64,000 nt of DNA from Nitrosospira sp. Nsp11 (GTDB taxonomy: Bacteria; Pseudomonadota; Gammaproteobacteria; Burkholderiales; Nitrosomonadaceae), in the NCBI RefSeq assembly GCF_900142705.1, contig NZ_FRBV01000003.1:62001-126000 (forward strand), given 5' to 3'. Below the pieces are notes generated by a model. That model was not told where the DNA came from. It searched no databases and worked only from the letters and a program-made list of their open reading frames with translations. Within the stretch, counting starts at the first letter, position 1. Every line of letters starts with the position of its first letter. This document shows positions 35,636 through 45,894 of the stretch, piece by piece. A program made the position numbers and the translations under genes.

Positions 35636-36904
35636 TTACGGAAAGGTGATGTGGAAGGTGGCGCCTTTTCCCGGCGTGCTATCGACCTCTATGATCCAGC
35701 CATAGTGGTCGCAGATACGCTTGACAATCGCGAGGCCGATTCCCAGGCCTTCGCCTTTTGTCGACCCGCGAAAAAAGCGCTCATAAAGGAGGGGCAGATA
35801 GGAGGGTTCGATGCCGATGCCGGAATCGGAGATTGAAAGACGCTTCCGGCTGAAATTTACGCGAATAAAACCGCGCTCTGTATATTGCACTGCATTGCGA
35901 AGCAGATTCACAAGAGCCGTGTGCAATGCTTGCCGGTTTAGCGTGAGGACAGCATTCGGCTCTACTGCAACCTCGAACATGAGGCGTTTTCGATATATTT
36001 CAGTGCATACAGGCTCCACTGCATCATATACGCACTCGGCGATTGCGACGGGCTCCATGATGCCCAGCGCCTGCTCGCGAGCAAGGAATAACAACGCCTG
36101 CAATTGTTCTCCCATGCGAGTCGCTGCGACCTCGATCATTCCGATGCGCGCTCGCGCCCTCTCCGAGAAGCCCGGTTCCGTAACGAGCAGTTCGCAACTC
36201 GTAAGGATGGTAGTGATCGGAGTACGCAACTCATGACTTATGTTCGCGGTGAACTCCTGCTCGCGTCGCAGCATGCGTGTGATGCGGTTCTGATAGTCGT
36301 CCAGTGCGCGGGCTAGTTGCGCCACTTCCTCGTCCTGACCGGGCTGGATCATTGTTGCGTCCTGTCCCGCGCCGGGCGCTAGATGTCTTACTCGCTCCGC
36401 GAGATCGGTAACTTGCCTGACAAGTACTCCTGCAAGCAGATACCCCACCAGCAACGCAACCCCGACCACCGAAAGAAGGGATAAAATGATAAGAAGCCTG
36501 AGTTCCTGTTGCCGCTGATCATGAAGCCCGATTTCATAGGCAACAAGAAATTTGACGCCGTCGACATGGCGTACCGCGACCCGAATCTCCTCCGGGCCCC
36601 TGAAAACCTTGTGGCGTCTATAATTGAGCCCTTGCAAGTACTGTGGGAGTTTGGATTCCTCGGCGGGATCATGGATAATGTACTTTTCGAGATTTGAGCC
36701 CACCTGGGGAACAAAATCACTACTCTGGCGATAGCGCTCGAGCAGATAGTCCATCTCGGTTTCCATGATTTGCTCGATATGCGCCTCTTCGATATCGTCA
36801 GAAGCAATATACAAGCTGATACCAAGCGTTCCGACGACGACTATGCAGAATACCGCAAAGGCCAGCGCAACTCGTCGGCGTAGGCCACGTTTAATCCCTG
36901 GCAC
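35636..36904 (-). CDS. OmpR-partner sensor histidine kinase (QseC-like)
   Basis: This inner-membrane kinase has two membrane segments: RRVALAFAVFCIVVVGTLGISLYIA near the N-terminus and LLIILSLLSVVGVALLVGYLLAGVLV after a periplasmic sensor of about 110 residues. HAMP follows, then HisKA with the phosphoacceptor His in FTANISHELRTPITT, and HATPase with NLLRNAVQY, DSGIGIEP and GEGLGIGLAIVKRICDHYG. The GTG at 36904, overlapping the regulator stop, gives the usual short N-terminus (VPGIKRGLRRR). In-frame ATGs at 36931 and 36952 are possible. It forms a two-gene operon with the response regulator. Its signal is unknown. Confidence 0.88.
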   Translation of the reverse strand: MPGIKRGLRRRVALAFAVFCIVVVGTLGISLYIASDDIEEAHIEQIMETEMDYLLERYRQSSDFVPQVGSNLEKYIIHDPAEESKLPQYLQGLNYRRHKVFRGPEEIRVAVRHVDGVKFLVAYEIGLHDQRQQELRLLIILSLLSVVGVALLVGYLLAGVLVRQVTDLAERVRHLAPGAGQDATMIQPGQDEEVAQLARALDDYQNRITRMLRREQEFTANISHELRTPITTILTSCELLVTEPGFSERARARIGMIEVAATRMGEQLQALLFLAREQALGIMEPVAIAECVYDAVEPVCTEIYRKRLMFEVAVEPNAVLTLNRQALHTALVNLLRNAVQYTERGFIRVNFSRKRLSISDSGIGIEPSYLPLLYERFFRGSTKGEGLGIGLAIVKRICDHYGWIIEVDSTPGKGATFHITFP

Positions 36905-37574
36905 GGGAAATGAGGCGGTACCCAAGTCCATGAATTGTCTCAATCGGATCATAGCCGCCAGCGCGACTTAATGCACGGCGCAATTCGTGCATATGGCTGC
37001 GCAATGTATCGCTGGTTCCCTGCGTGTCGCCCCAGACTTCGGATTCAAGTTCCCTGCGACTGAATACGCGGCCGGGCTCGCCCATCATGAGTGCGAGCAG
37101 GCGGATACATTTGGGGGGCAGCTTAACGGGTGTGCCGGCAAAAAGTACTGATAGCGTTTTGGGATCAAATGACAGATCGCCGGTTTCCAGCATGCGGCTG
37201 GTAACCTTTCCGCCATGCCGTTTATGCATCGCGACGAGACGGGCTTCGACCTCTTTTAGCGCAAACGGCTTGATCATGTAATCGTCGGCGCCGTGATCAA
37301 ATCCTTTGAGCTTATCCTCCAGCGTATCACGCGCGGTCAGCATCAGCACCGGCGTGTCAAGGTCTGCTTCCTGGCGGAGTTTCCGGCACAATGTGATGCC
37401 GTCCATGGCCGGCAGACCAAGATCAAGCAGAATCCCATCAAATTTCTGCGTTACCGCGAGATGCAGACCCGTGATGCCGTCAGCGGCAGCATCGACACTG
37501 TGACCGCGCGCCTCGAGAAAATCGTAGAGGTTTGTGGCAATAGCCGGATCATCTTCAATAATAAGTATATGCAC
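36891..37574 (-). CDS. OmpR-family response regulator
   Basis: This 227-aa regulator has a receiver domain with the phosphoacceptor Asp51 (GILLDLGLPAMDG), acidic pocket EDD at 7-9, and switch regions LMLTARDTLEDKL and DDYMIKPFALKEVEARL. The C-terminal winged helix ends HELRRALSRAGGYDPIETIHGLGYRLISRA. It is cotranscribed with the overlapping kinase gene. Divergence to QseB/PmrA-like regulators is visible in spacing and motifs, but the regulon is unknown. The adjacent sbtA region is one possible target. Confidence 0.92.
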   Translation of the reverse strand: MHILIIEDDPAIATNLYDFLEARGHSVDAAADGITGLHLAVTQKFDGILLDLGLPAMDGITLCRKLRQEADLDTPVLMLTARDTLEDKLKGFDHGADDYMIKPFALKEVEARLVAMHKRHGGKVTSRMLETGDLSFDPKTLSVLFAGTPVKLPPKCIRLLALMMGEPGRVFSRRELESEVWGDTQGTSDTLRSHMHELRRALSRAGGYDPIETIHGLGYRLISRARD

Positions 37575-37795
37575 GGGAAGGCTTACTAAAAAATTATAAG
37601 ATAAAACGGCTATTTAATTTTAACAACACCCTAAAAATATGCCCGATTTGAAAAATATAGCTGATTCCGACGGAAATCAACATCGACCCAAAATCGCTAC
37701 TCGCGCTTAACTTGGCTCGGGGTTCGTTGAGAATCTAGCACAGTTCGATATGTTTTGTTGGTATTTAATGCCTTTTTTATTTATAAAATTGCGTA

Positions 37796-38857
37796 TTAGC
37801 GATATTTGCGGCTGAGGGCATGAACTGCTTCCACCAAGGTCAGGGCATTCTCCGGTGGAGTAAACTGCGAAATGCCATGGCCAAGATTGAAAACATGGCC
37901 GTTGCCTTTTCCGTAACCGGAAAGAATTTTTTCCACTTCAGCAGCAATCACTTCCGGTGTGGAAAACAGCACTGCGGGATCAATATTTCCTTGCAAGGCA
38001 ACTTTGTGTCCAACCCGTCGGCGTGCCTCGGCGATATCTACGGTCCAGTCGAGTCCAACCGCATCGCAACCACTATCCGCAATGCTCTCCAGCCATAGCC
38101 CGCCACCCTTCGTAAAAACGATGTTAGGCACGCGCTCACCACCATGCTCGCGCTTTAGTCCCGCCAGTATCTGACTGATATAGCGCAAAGAAAATTCCCG
38201 ATAGGCTGCGTGAGACAAGGCACCGCCCCAAGTATCAAAAATCATCACCGCTTGGGCGCCGGATTCGATTTGTGCATTCAGATAAGCGGTTGCAGCCTGC
38301 GCGGTAATATCGAGAATGTGATGCAACAGATCCGGTCGCCGGTACAACATGGTTTTGATCTGGCGGAAATCGGTACCGCCGCAACCCTCCACCATATAAC
38401 AGGCAAGCGTGAAAGGACTGCCGGAAAAGCCGATCAGCGGAACCCGGTTGTCCAACGTCCTTCGGATTTGAGAGACCGCATCCATTACGTAACGCAGGTG
38501 TACCTCGGGATCAGGTACCGTAAGCGCACGAATCTCCCATTCTTCACGTAAGGGTCGCTCGAACTTGGGCCCCTCGCCATCGGAGAAATAGAGCCCCAAC
38601 CCCATCGCATCGGGGATAGTTAGAATGTCCGAAAACAATATTGCAGCATCCAGCGGGAATCGCGCCAGAGGCTGCATCGTAACTTCAGTCGCGAAATCCG
38701 GATTTTTGCAAAGAGCGAGAAAGTTGCCGGCACGAGCGCGCGTCTGGTTGTACTCGGGCAAATATCGCCCAGCCTGGCGCATCAGCCACACCGGTGTATA
38801 TTCAGTAGGTTGCCGCAGGAGAGCCCGCAGCAGGGTATCGTTCTTCAATCTTGTCAT
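37796..38857 (-). CDS. hemE: Uroporphyrinogen III decarboxylase
   Basis: This 353-aa enzyme decarboxylates uroporphyrinogen III to coproporphyrinogen III in haem synthesis. Signatures are [20 protein letters not shown] at about 22-41, [21 protein letters not shown] with a conserved Asp, [18 protein letters not shown] and [29 protein letters not shown] near the C-terminus. GGAG precedes the ATG. A haem-protein-rich ammonia oxidiser would have high demand for this step. Confidence 0.96.
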   Translation of the reverse strand: MTRLKNDTLLRALLRQPTEYTPVWLMRQAGRYLPEYNQTRARAGNFLALCKNPDFATEVTMQPLARFPLDAAILFSDILTIPDAMGLGLYFSDGEGPKFERPLREEWEIRALTVPDPEVHLRYVMDAVSQIRRTLDNRVPLIGFSGSPFTLACYMVEGCGGTDFRQIKTMLYRRPDLLHHILDITAQAATAYLNAQIESGAQAVMIFDTWGGALSHAAYREFSLRYISQILAGLKREHGGERVPNIVFTKGGGLWLESIADSGCDAVGLDWTVDIAEARRRVGHKVALQGNIDPAVLFSTPEVIAAEVEKILSGYGKGNGHVFNLGHGISQFTPPENALTLVEAVHALSRKYR

Positions 38858-39164
38858 CGGCTCCAGTTTAATCGTACAAACTCAGCAAGAAACAGCATCG
38901 TTTATGCGCCAGTTCCCGGGTAACAGCTTGTGTCCCGGATCATACCCCGTTGGAACTCATCTTCCTGAGGACAGATTGTTCGCGGGCTTAACTTGTTAAT
39001 GTTATCAGCTATTGGCTTCCGGGTACATGGTCGCCAGCAAGTGGCGATTGTGGCGGAACTTTATCCTTGCCGGCGCCAGCCTTTACGGTGACCCCAAATA
39101 GGCAGCAAATGAAATGAATAAAAGATGTTAAAGACATAGTAGCAGCAAACGCATAGTAGAAGCG
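38858..39164. other. hemE-dgt spacer, nothing recognised
   Basis: This is a stretch of about 300 bp between the end of dgt and the start of hemE, both on the minus strand. No gene or convincing terminator was seen. It should include the hemE promoter. Confidence 0.35.
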
Positions 39165-40286
39165 TCAGCTCTCCTCGATGGCAAATAACCGTCTATATTC
39201 CCGAATTGCATAACGATCGGTCATGCCGGCAATATAATCGGCCACCGCCTGATGCTTATCGTGATGATACTTTGACTGAAATACTGGAGGAAGCAGCCGG
39301 ATATCCGAGCAAAACGCCTTGAAGAGTGCCTGGATCGTGTGTCGCGCCTTGGCGCTCATGCGCGCCACTTTGTAGTGCCGGTACAGATAATCACGCAGAA
39401 ATTTTTTCAGTTCCTGTTGTTCCTGCCAGATTCCCTTGCTGAAACCAATCAGGGATGGAGCCGCCCGCACAGCCTCAAGACTATCCGGACGGGTATCCGC
39501 GATATTGGCGGCGCTTTGACTGATCAAATCCCCCACCAGCGTATTGATCATGCGTCGAACGGTTTCATGAACCAGACGCCGTCCCGAGATGTCAGGGTAA
39601 TGACTTCTTGCCATCGATAAATGCCGATCGAATATTTTGACTTCCGCAAGTTGCTCCTGGGTAATCAGGCCGGAGCGCAAACCGTCGTCTACGTCGTGGT
39701 TGTTGTAGGCAATTTCATCGGCAAGATTGGCCAGTTGTGCTTCCAGTGACGGTCGCTGATCCGAAAGGAAACGCTCGCCCACATCTCCAAGTTTAACGGC
39801 ATTCTTTCTGGCGCAGTGCTTGAGGATGCCTTCACGAGTTTCGAAGCACAGGTTCAGGCCGTCAAATGCGCCGTAACGCTCTTCCAGCACATCTACCACA
39901 CGCAGAGATTGCAAGTTGTGCTCAAAGCCGCCGTAATCTTTCATGCAGTCGTTCAGCGCTTCCTGCCCGGCGTGACCGAATGGCGTATGGCCGAGGTCGT
40001 GCGCCAAGGCAATAGCTTCTACCAGGTCTTCGTTGAGATTCAAATTGCGCGCCACCGAACGGCCGATTTGCGCCACTTCCAGGCTGTGCGTCAAACGCGT
40101 GCGGAACAGGTCGCCTTCGTGATTTACGAAAACCTGAGTTTTGTATACAAGCCTGCGAAACGCGGTGGAATGAATGATGCGATCGCGATCACGCTGGAAG
40201 GCGGTACGTCCTGGCGCTGATTCTTCCGCGATGCGACGGCCGCGCGAACTGGCCGGCGTTACCGCATAAGGCGCCAGCTCATGCAT
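39165..40286 (-). CDS. dgt: dGTPase-like dNTP triphosphohydrolase
   Basis: This 373-aa HD-domain enzyme removes triphosphate from deoxynucleotides, limiting dNTP pools. Features are [24 protein letters not shown], the HD metal ligands in [10 protein letters not shown] and [21 protein letters not shown], and [14 protein letters not shown]. The ATG at 40286 ([10 protein letters not shown]) overlaps the end of aroB by 8 nt. A TTG at 40304 is less likely. The aroB-dgt pair is a common betaproteobacterial arrangement and implies coupled expression. Confidence 0.93.
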   Translation of the reverse strand: MHELAPYAVTPASSRGRRIAEESAPGRTAFQRDRDRIIHSTAFRRLVYKTQVFVNHEGDLFRTRLTHSLEVAQIGRSVARNLNLNEDLVEAIALAHDLGHTPFGHAGQEALNDCMKDYGGFEHNLQSLRVVDVLEERYGAFDGLNLCFETREGILKHCARKNAVKLGDVGERFLSDQRPSLEAQLANLADEIAYNNHDVDDGLRSGLITQEQLAEVKIFDRHLSMARSHYPDISGRRLVHETVRRMINTLVGDLISQSAANIADTRPDSLEAVRAAPSLIGFSKGIWQEQQELKKFLRDYLYRHYKVARMSAKARHTIQALFKAFCSDIRLLPPVFQSKYHHDKHQAVADYIAGMTDRYAIREYRRLFAIEES

Positions 40287-41379
40287 TGGCAGTACATTCC
40301 ACAAGAGTTTCAGTCAATATATCCGCCGGTACATCCGAATGGAGCACGGCCTCGCCTATATGCCGCAGTAAAATGAAACGCATATTCCCTCCCTCTACCT
40401 TCTTGTCCAGTCCCATCAAGCGCAGGTATGTTTCGGGACCGAGAGCGGGCGCTATAGCAGAAAGCCCTGCTTGCGCATAAATTTTCCGGATTCGCTCTAC
40501 CTCGGCCTCACCGATCATTCCCATGCGCCTGGATAGTTCCGCAGCCAGCATCGTACCGGCTGCAACTGCTTCGCCATGCAACCAGACACCGTAACCCATC
40601 GCATTTTCGATGGCGTGACCAAAAGTATGCCCTAGGTTGAGTAATGCGCGACCACCGCTTTCGCGTTCGTCGGCTTGCACAACCTCCGCCTTGTTTACGC
40701 AACTTCGGCGTATTGCCTCGACCAGCACATCAGCGTCGCGGATAAGGAGCTTGGCCATATTCTGTTCTAGCCACTCCAGAAAGCCGGGGTCGCGGATAAG
40801 GCCGTATTTGATGATCTCGGCAATGCCTGCGCGCAATTCCCTTTCCGGCAACGTATCAAGCGTTGCTGTGTCTGCCAGTACGACCCGGGGCTGATAAAAA
40901 GCGCCGATCATATTTTTGCCAAGCGGATGATTGATACCGGTCTTACCGCCTACCGAAGAATCGACCTGTGCCAGAAGTGTCGTTGGAATTTGAATAAACG
41001 GCACTCCCCGCAAATATGTCGCGGCGGCAAACCCGGCCAAATCACCCACGACTCCGCCGCCAAGGGCGATGATGGGCGTGCTTCGCTCACAGCGGTGACC
41101 AAGAAGCGCATCGAATATGGAGTTCAGCGTCCGCCAATTCTTGTGCTCTTCCCCGTCGGGGAGAACGATGGGTACGGTCGCCACGCCTTGGCCTTCCAGC
41201 ACGCTGCGCAGCTTTTCCATATAAAGGGGCGCTACCGTAGTGTTTGTGACGATTGCGGCGCGCTTTCGCGGCAAATGGTCCAGGATAATTTCGGAATGGC
41301 TCAGAACCCCATTGCCGATATGTATCGGGTAACTACGCTTACTTGGCGTAGAGGCAAAATCTACCGTGATTGTTTGCAT
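40279..41379 (-). CDS. aroB: 3-dehydroquinate synthase
   Basis: This 366-aa enzyme is the second step of the shikimate pathway, converting DAHP to 3-dehydroquinate with NAD and a divalent metal. Family motifs are [57 protein letters not shown] and the metal ligands in [30 protein letters not shown]. No aroK is found upstream in the window. The stop overlaps the start of dgt. Confidence 0.96.
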   Translation of the reverse strand: MQTITVDFASTPSKRSYPIHIGNGVLSHSEIILDHLPRKRAAIVTNTTVAPLYMEKLRSVLEGQGVATVPIVLPDGEEHKNWRTLNSIFDALLGHRCERSTPIIALGGGVVGDLAGFAAATYLRGVPFIQIPTTLLAQVDSSVGGKTGINHPLGKNMIGAFYQPRVVLADTATLDTLPERELRAGIAEIIKYGLIRDPGFLEWLEQNMAKLLIRDADVLVEAIRRSCVNKAEVVQADERESGGRALLNLGHTFGHAIENAMGYGVWLHGEAVAAGTMLAAELSRRMGMIGEAEVERIRKIYAQAGLSAIAPALGPETYLRLMGLDKKVEGGNMRFILLRHIGEAVLHSDVPADILTETLVECTANA

Positions 41380-41477
41380 GGTTTAGCGGTTCTCGAAGCA
41401 CGATTTCTATTCTTGTCTACCTGATGATCAACAGGTTTTTGTTGGGCGGAACTCATCATGGAATAGCAAGCAATCTT

Positions 41478-41891
41478 TCAAAATGGCTTAACCACAACCA
41501 GGATTACCACTGCAATCAGGATCGCCACCGGAAATTCATTAAACCACCGGTAATAAACATGGCCGCGCCGATTGCGATCATACTTGAAATCGGCGAGCAG
41601 TTTTCCGCAGTAGAGGTGATACGCGATCAGCACGATGACGAGTGCAAGTTTTGCATGCAACCAGCCGCCAGAAATTCCATAACCCAGCCAGAGCCAAAGA
41701 CCAAAGAGAATTGTCAGCACTGCGCCAGGCGTCATGATCCCATAATAAAGTTTGCGCTCCATCACCTTGAAGCGCTTGATGCCTGGTGGGTCATCGCTCA
41801 TCGCATGATAGACAAACAGACGCGGCAAATAAAACAATCCTGCAAACCAGGTCACCATGAAAATGATGTGTAGCGATTTTATCCAGAGCAT
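41478..41891 (-). CDS. hemJ: Protoporphyrinogen oxidase HemJ
   Basis: This 137-aa membrane protein (UPF0093/HemJ) has four hydrophobic segments. The conserved N-terminal LWIKSLHIIFMVTWFAGLFYLPRLFVYHA contains the invariant His and Arg. KVMERKLYYGIMTPGAVLTILFG and the later WLHAKLALVIVLIAYH and RWFNEFPV are family signatures. HemJ oxidises protoporphyrinogen IX to protoporphyrin IX in bacteria lacking HemG or HemY. It complements hemE nearby. Confidence 0.93.
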   Translation of the reverse strand: MLWIKSLHIIFMVTWFAGLFYLPRLFVYHAMSDDPPGIKRFKVMERKLYYGIMTPGAVLTILFGLWLWLGYGISGGWLHAKLALVIVLIAYHLYCGKLLADFKYDRNRRGHVYYRWFNEFPVAILIAVVILVVVKPF

Positions 41892-42200
41892 CTCTGATTC
41901 TTCTTAGCCTGAACCTGGCATCTATATGAGGTCGGGGGATAATGTATGGCGCGAGAGCAAGCACGGGCAATCTGCCGCGAAAACCGGGCGACCCGCTCTG
42001 CAAGAGCCGTAAAAAACAGCAAAAAAAACGCAGCAGCCGATTAGTTCATTGGGTGCCGGTAGGCCAGCACCCTGCCATGCAGAAATCGAGCATACCATAG
42101 CCGAGCATGCCCGGATGAAAAGGAATATCATCGAAAACGCATCTTGGAGCAGCAAAACGAGGAAGAACCTACATACTGCAAAGCACGTGGCGCCCAGTCT
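41892..42200. other. Spacer between nfu and hemJ with one hairpin
   Basis: GGGTGC at 42051-42056 pairs with GCACCC at 42067-42072 around a 10-nt loop that has two more pairs. On the minus strand T-rich tracts follow at some distance (about 42010-42030), so it may end the SUF transcript, but the fit is poor. No gene was seen. Confidence 0.35.
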
Positions 42201-42761
42201 TTATAGCGCGACAACTTCGATATCGGGTTCTATTGATCTCAGCATATTCTGAATACCTCGCAACGTGCCTGAGATCGAGCTCGGGCAGGTGCCGCAAGCA
42301 CCTTGATAATGAACGCTAAGCTTGTTGCCATCGAGCCCGAGCACATGCAGGTCGCCGCCGTCATTTTGGAGATAAGGACGAACCTCCTCGTCGAGCATGA
42401 CATTGATAGTATCGAGCCGCTGCTGGTCCTCCGGACTTAAACCGGCAATCGCACTGGTTGCCGCAGCTACTGTTGCGGCTGATTGCGCATCGGCCGCGGG
42501 CGCGGCGCGGATGGGATCGGCCACCTCGCGTGCAAGGTCTTGCCAGTCGGCGCCGCCGTCTTGCGTTACCGTGATCCAGCGATCGACATAAAATACGTTA
42601 GTCACATGATCGATGTCGAACAATGCCGAGGCAAGTGGATCGTCTTTCGCCTGCTCGGCATTGTCATACGAACATGTCACCCCCCAGGTCAATGGCTCCT
42701 TCAGGATGAACTTCAGCGCGTTTCGATTTGGGGTGCCTTCTATTTCCGCTATTTTTGGCAT
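42201..42761 (-). CDS. Nfu-type iron-sulfur carrier (Nfu_N plus NifU C-terminal domain)
   Basis: This 186-aa protein has an N-terminal Nfu_N domain (IEGTPNRNALKFILKEPLTWG, about residues 7-85) and an Ala-rich linker at 86-106. The C-terminal NifU-like domain (VMLDEEVRPYLQNDGGDLHV) carries the cluster-binding CGTC at 156-159. Such proteins receive [4Fe-4S] clusters and pass them to apo-targets. It is the last gene of the SUF operon, separated from sufU by a 72-bp gap that carries a small repeat. AAGGAACAGGAA precedes the ATG. Confidence 0.9.
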   Translation of the reverse strand: MPKIAEIEGTPNRNALKFILKEPLTWGVTCSYDNAEQAKDDPLASALFDIDHVTNVFYVDRWITVTQDGGADWQDLAREVADPIRAAPAADAQSAATVAAATSAIAGLSPEDQQRLDTINVMLDEEVRPYLQNDGGDLHVLGLDGNKLSVHYQGACGTCPSSISGTLRGIQNMLRSIEPDIEVVAL

Positions 42762-42775
42762 TTCCTGTTCCTTTC

Positions 42776-42834
42776 AACCTAAATCAGGTATTTGGACGGA
42801 TGAAGTGGAGGCGGTCAACTACCGGATTCAGGTT
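42776..42834. repeat. 59-bp mini copy of the AACCTAAATC repeat
   Basis: AACCTAAATCAGGTATTTG at 42776-42794 and CAACTACCGGATTCAGGTT at 42816-42834 match the ends of the element at 24998-25237, and the flanking GGACGG-TGAAGTG is also shared. The interior is almost gone. It sits in the sufU-nfu gap and touches the sufU stop codon, so it lies within the operon mRNA. Confidence 0.65.
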
Positions 42835-43316
42835 CAAGCATCACCTATTGGAGCATGCATCGGGTCATCCTCGGACTCGGTCGAGATAGTGGTCACGGCA
42901 TTGAGCGCAGCATGCAGCGTATGCCACGGCAAAATCGCGCATTTTACACGCGTTGGCAGATCACGCACGCCTGCAAACACGGTGAGCCGCCCCAGATGAT
43001 GCTGGCCCTCGAGATCGAGCGTGCCGGTCGCCATATCACGAAACTCCTTGATCAGCGTCTCTGCATCCGCGCGTGTTTTGCCTTTCACGACGGTGGTCAT
43101 CATCGAAGCCGATGCCTTGCAGATCGCGCATGATTCACCGTGGAATGCAATGCCGTCAATGCGCTCTCCCTCGAGGTTTAGCGCAATGTCGAGGTGATCG
43201 CCGCATAATGGGTTATGGCCAACCGCATGGTGGCTTGCTTTATCAAGCGTGCCATAATTACGGGGCTTCTTGTTGTGGTCGAGAATAACTTCCTGATAGA
43301 GTGATTTCGTGTTCAT
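42834..43316 (-). CDS. sufU: SufU-type Fe-S assembly protein
   Basis: This 160-aa IscU-fold protein is of the SufU subclass. The three conserved Cys and the Asp are present: Cys38 and Asp40 in NPLCGD, Cys63 in GESCAICKASASMM, and Cys126 in RVKCAILPWHTL. The SufU-specific insertion between the second and third Cys (EFRDMATGTL to LTVFAGV) is visible, unlike IscU. In Bacillus, SufU is a zinc-dependent sulfur acceptor for SufS. The ATG overlaps the last base of the sufS stop (TAATG). SufE, the usual proteobacterial partner, is not in the operon. Confidence 0.93.
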   Translation of the reverse strand: MNTKSLYQEVILDHNKKPRNYGTLDKASHHAVGHNPLCGDHLDIALNLEGERIDGIAFHGESCAICKASASMMTTVVKGKTRADAETLIKEFRDMATGTLDLEGQHHLGRLTVFAGVRDLPTRVKCAILPWHTLHAALNAVTTISTESEDDPMHAPIGDA

Positions 43317-44575
43317 TACATGAAAATTTTTTGCACGGTGCGAAGGCCCGCGATAAATGCATCCACCTCGGCCATCGTATTGTAAAAAGCAAACGAAGCA
43401 CGTGTCGTCGCGGGTACCTTGAGGCGCAGCATTACCGGCTGTACGCAATGGTGCCCGGTCCGTACCGCGACCCCTTCCTGATTCAGGAGCGTGCCGATAT
43501 CATGCGGATGCACGCCCTCGACCTCAAACGACAGTACCGCGGTCTTCATTGCAGCCGTGCCGATAATACGCACGCCCGGCATACAGCTTATCTGTTCAGT
43601 CGCATAGTTGAGAAGATCAAGCTCGTACGCGGCGATTGCGTCCAAACCGATCGAGGATAAATAATCAACCGCGGCGCCGAGTCCGATCGCAGCTGCGATC
43701 GGCGGTGTACCTGCTTCAAATTTGTGCGGTATGGAATTGTATGTGGTTTTTTCGAAAGTTACCGACAAAATCATGTCTCCGCCGCCCTTGAATGGCTGCA
43801 TGCGCTCAAGTAGCTCAGCTTTGCCGTAGAGCACCCCTATGCCCGTTGGTCCGCATAGCTTGTGGCCGGAAAAAGCGTAGAAGTCGCAGTCGAGATCTTG
43901 CACGTCCACCGTCATGTGCGGCACGGCCTGCGCGCCATCGATCAGCACCGGTACATTGCGCGCATGCGCGAACGCAATCATTTCCTTGACCGGATTAACT
44001 GTACCCAGTGCATTCGACACATGCAACACACCTACGAATTTGGTTCGCTCGGTAAACAGTTTTTCGTATTCATCGATGAGGAGCTCCCCGGCATCGTTGA
44101 TGGGCACAACACGGATCTTCGCGCCCTTCTCTTCCGCGAGCATCTGCCAAGGCACGATGTTGGAATGATGCTCAAGTGTAGTCAGAATGATTTCGTCGCC
44201 GGCACCGATGAATTTTCGGCCGTAACCATGCATAACGAGATTGATCGCATCGGTGGTGCCACTGGTGAAAATGACTTCCCTGTCTTCGCGCGCGTTGATG
44301 AAACGTTGCAATCTACGGCGCGACCCCTCGTATTCCGCAGTGGCCAATTCGGATAAATAGTGCACGCCGCGATTGATATTGGCGTGCTGGGTCGTCTGGT
44401 AGCGTACCAGGCGGTCAATTACCGGTTGCGGCATCTGGCTGGACGCCGCGTTGTCGAGATAGACCAGTGGTTTACCCTCAACCTGGAGCTCGAGGATCGG
44501 AAAATCAGCGCGAACGCGGTCAATGTCGAACGTCGAAGCGAATTGCGGCTTTAGAGTGGAATCTATTATCTTCAT
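43316..44575 (-). CDS. sufS: Cysteine desulfurase SufS
   Basis: This 419-aa pyridoxal-phosphate enzyme (group II) takes sulfur from cysteine. It opens with VRADFPILELQVEGKPLVYLDNAASSQMPQPVID. The cofactor Lys is in FSGHKLCGPTGIGVLYGK and the persulfide Cys in GVAVRTGHHCVQPVM. HHSNIVPWQ and FEAGTPPI are also family marks. The ATG at 44575 lies 2 nt after the sufD stop. A TTG at 44581, overlapping that stop, is the alternative. It acts with SufU (next gene) to feed SufBCD. Confidence 0.95.
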   Translation of the reverse strand: MKIIDSTLKPQFASTFDIDRVRADFPILELQVEGKPLVYLDNAASSQMPQPVIDRLVRYQTTQHANINRGVHYLSELATAEYEGSRRRLQRFINAREDREVIFTSGTTDAINLVMHGYGRKFIGAGDEIILTTLEHHSNIVPWQMLAEEKGAKIRVVPINDAGELLIDEYEKLFTERTKFVGVLHVSNALGTVNPVKEMIAFAHARNVPVLIDGAQAVPHMTVDVQDLDCDFYAFSGHKLCGPTGIGVLYGKAELLERMQPFKGGGDMILSVTFEKTTYNSIPHKFEAGTPPIAAAIGLGAAVDYLSSIGLDAIAAYELDLLNYATEQISCMPGVRIIGTAAMKTAVLSFEVEGVHPHDIGTLLNQEGVAVRTGHHCVQPVMLRLKVPATTRASFAFYNTMAEVDAFIAGLRTVQKIFM

Positions 44576-44577
44576 GG

Positions 44578-45894
44578 TCAATCTCGTTGAGTCCGCTCAA
44601 GTACCGTTCGCTCAAGCCGGTGCTTGAGGGATGCAATGGAAATGCGATCGATAATTTCGGCGCCAAACGCGTAAGTCAGCAGATTGCGCGCCACTACCTC
44701 GGATAGTCCACGACTCTTGAGATAAAACAGCTCCTCACTGGCGAGTTGACCAACGGTGGCGCCGTGCGCGCACTTTACGTCGTCCGCAAAAATTTCAAGC
44801 TGTGGCTTGGTGTCGACACGCGTCTTCCCACTCAGCAGCAAGTTGCGGCTCGATTGCGTGGAATCAGTATGTTGAGCCCCTGGACGTACTATTATCTTAC
44901 CGTTGAACACGGCGTGCGCAGCGCCGTCCACGATGCATTTATGTAACTGGCGGCTTGTGCAATTCGGCACCGCATGATCAATGCTGGAATGGGTATCGGC
45001 AAGCTGGCGTTCCGTAATCAAGGCGAGCCCGTCAATCGTGCACTCGGCTCCCTCCGCCGCAAGCAGCACATTCAAATCATATCGTGAAATACGCGCACCC
45101 AGCGCGACGCTGACCGATCGATAGCGGCTAGCATGCGCTAGCGATACCGCACAGTTTGCGATATGAAACGCGTGGATGCTATCTCGCTGCACCCGGATGT
45201 GATTGACCTCGGCATTATCTCCCAGCGCGATTTCTGCCACCGCATTGGTGACATACGCGCCTTCATGAAGCGTAACATAATCCTCGACGAGCGTGACCGA
45301 ACTACCCGATTCGGCAATCAGAAGGCAACGCGGATGGCTTGCAGCCTCTGGCTGTGTTGCAATGAACAACACATGCACCGGTTCCCTTGCCGCCGTCTCA
45401 CGCGGTACCACGACCAATGCCCCGTCGTGGAGAAACGCGGTATTCAGTGCGGTGAACAGGTTATGCTCAAACCCGGCATGGCGCCCAAGATGCGGCTCTA
45501 TTGCCACGCCATGCGTGGCAATAGCCGTCGACAGATCCGTGACTACCAAACCGAGCTCCTTGGCCCTATTCGGCGATGTTGAAAACTGCGGCATATATGC
45601 GCCATCGACGAACACGAGCCTGACCGCCGCTTCGTCCAGATAGAAACGTTCCACGTCGACAGTTTTCACCCTCGATGCACCGCGCAGCGGCTGGAAGGAC
45701 AGCTTGGCAAGCGGTGAAATATCGGTAAAGCGCCACTCTTCGTCCCGAGTAGTCGGCACCTTTAATGTACCGGCACGGTCAACAGCATTTGCTCTCAACT
45801 GATTAAACCATGCGAGAGGGCTGGGCGGCAGTTGTGGCTGTCCCTGAAGCAAGCTTTCGAGATAGCTGTTGCCGGTAACCATGCTCATGCTCAT
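44578..45894 (-). CDS. sufD: SufD, Fe-S assembly scaffold subunit
   Basis: This 438-aa beta-helix protein of the SufBC2D complex has [20 protein letters not shown] near the N-terminus, then a repetitive beta-helix. The C-terminal signature is [67 protein letters not shown]. Its start overlaps the sufC stop by 4 nt (ATGA), and its end abuts sufS. Together with SufB and SufC it assembles clusters on the complex. Confidence 0.95.
   Translation of the reverse strand: MSMSMVTGNSYLESLLQGQPQLPPSPLAWFNQLRANAVDRAGTLKVPTTRDEEWRFTDISPLAKLSFQPLRGASRVKTVDVERFYLDEAAVRLVFVDGAYMPQFSTSPNRAKELGLVVTDLSTAIATHGVAIEPHLGRHAGFEHNLFTALNTAFLHDGALVVVPRETAAREPVHVLFIATQPEAASHPRCLLIAESGSSVTLVEDYVTLHEGAYVTNAVAEIALGDNAEVNHIRVQRDSIHAFHIANCAVSLAHASRYRSVSVALGARISRYDLNVLLAAEGAECTIDGLALITERQLADTHSSIDHAVPNCTSRQLHKCIVDGAAHAVFNGKIIVRPGAQHTDSTQSSRNLLLSGKTRVDTKPQLEIFADDVKCAHGATVGQLASEELFYLKSRGLSEVVARNLLTYAFGAEIIDRISIASLKHRLERTVLERTQRD

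Noticed and set aside
41922-42155. 77-codon minus-strand frame between hemJ and nfu
   Set aside because: It overlaps the region of a hairpin, has odd Cys and Phe composition and no ribosome site.
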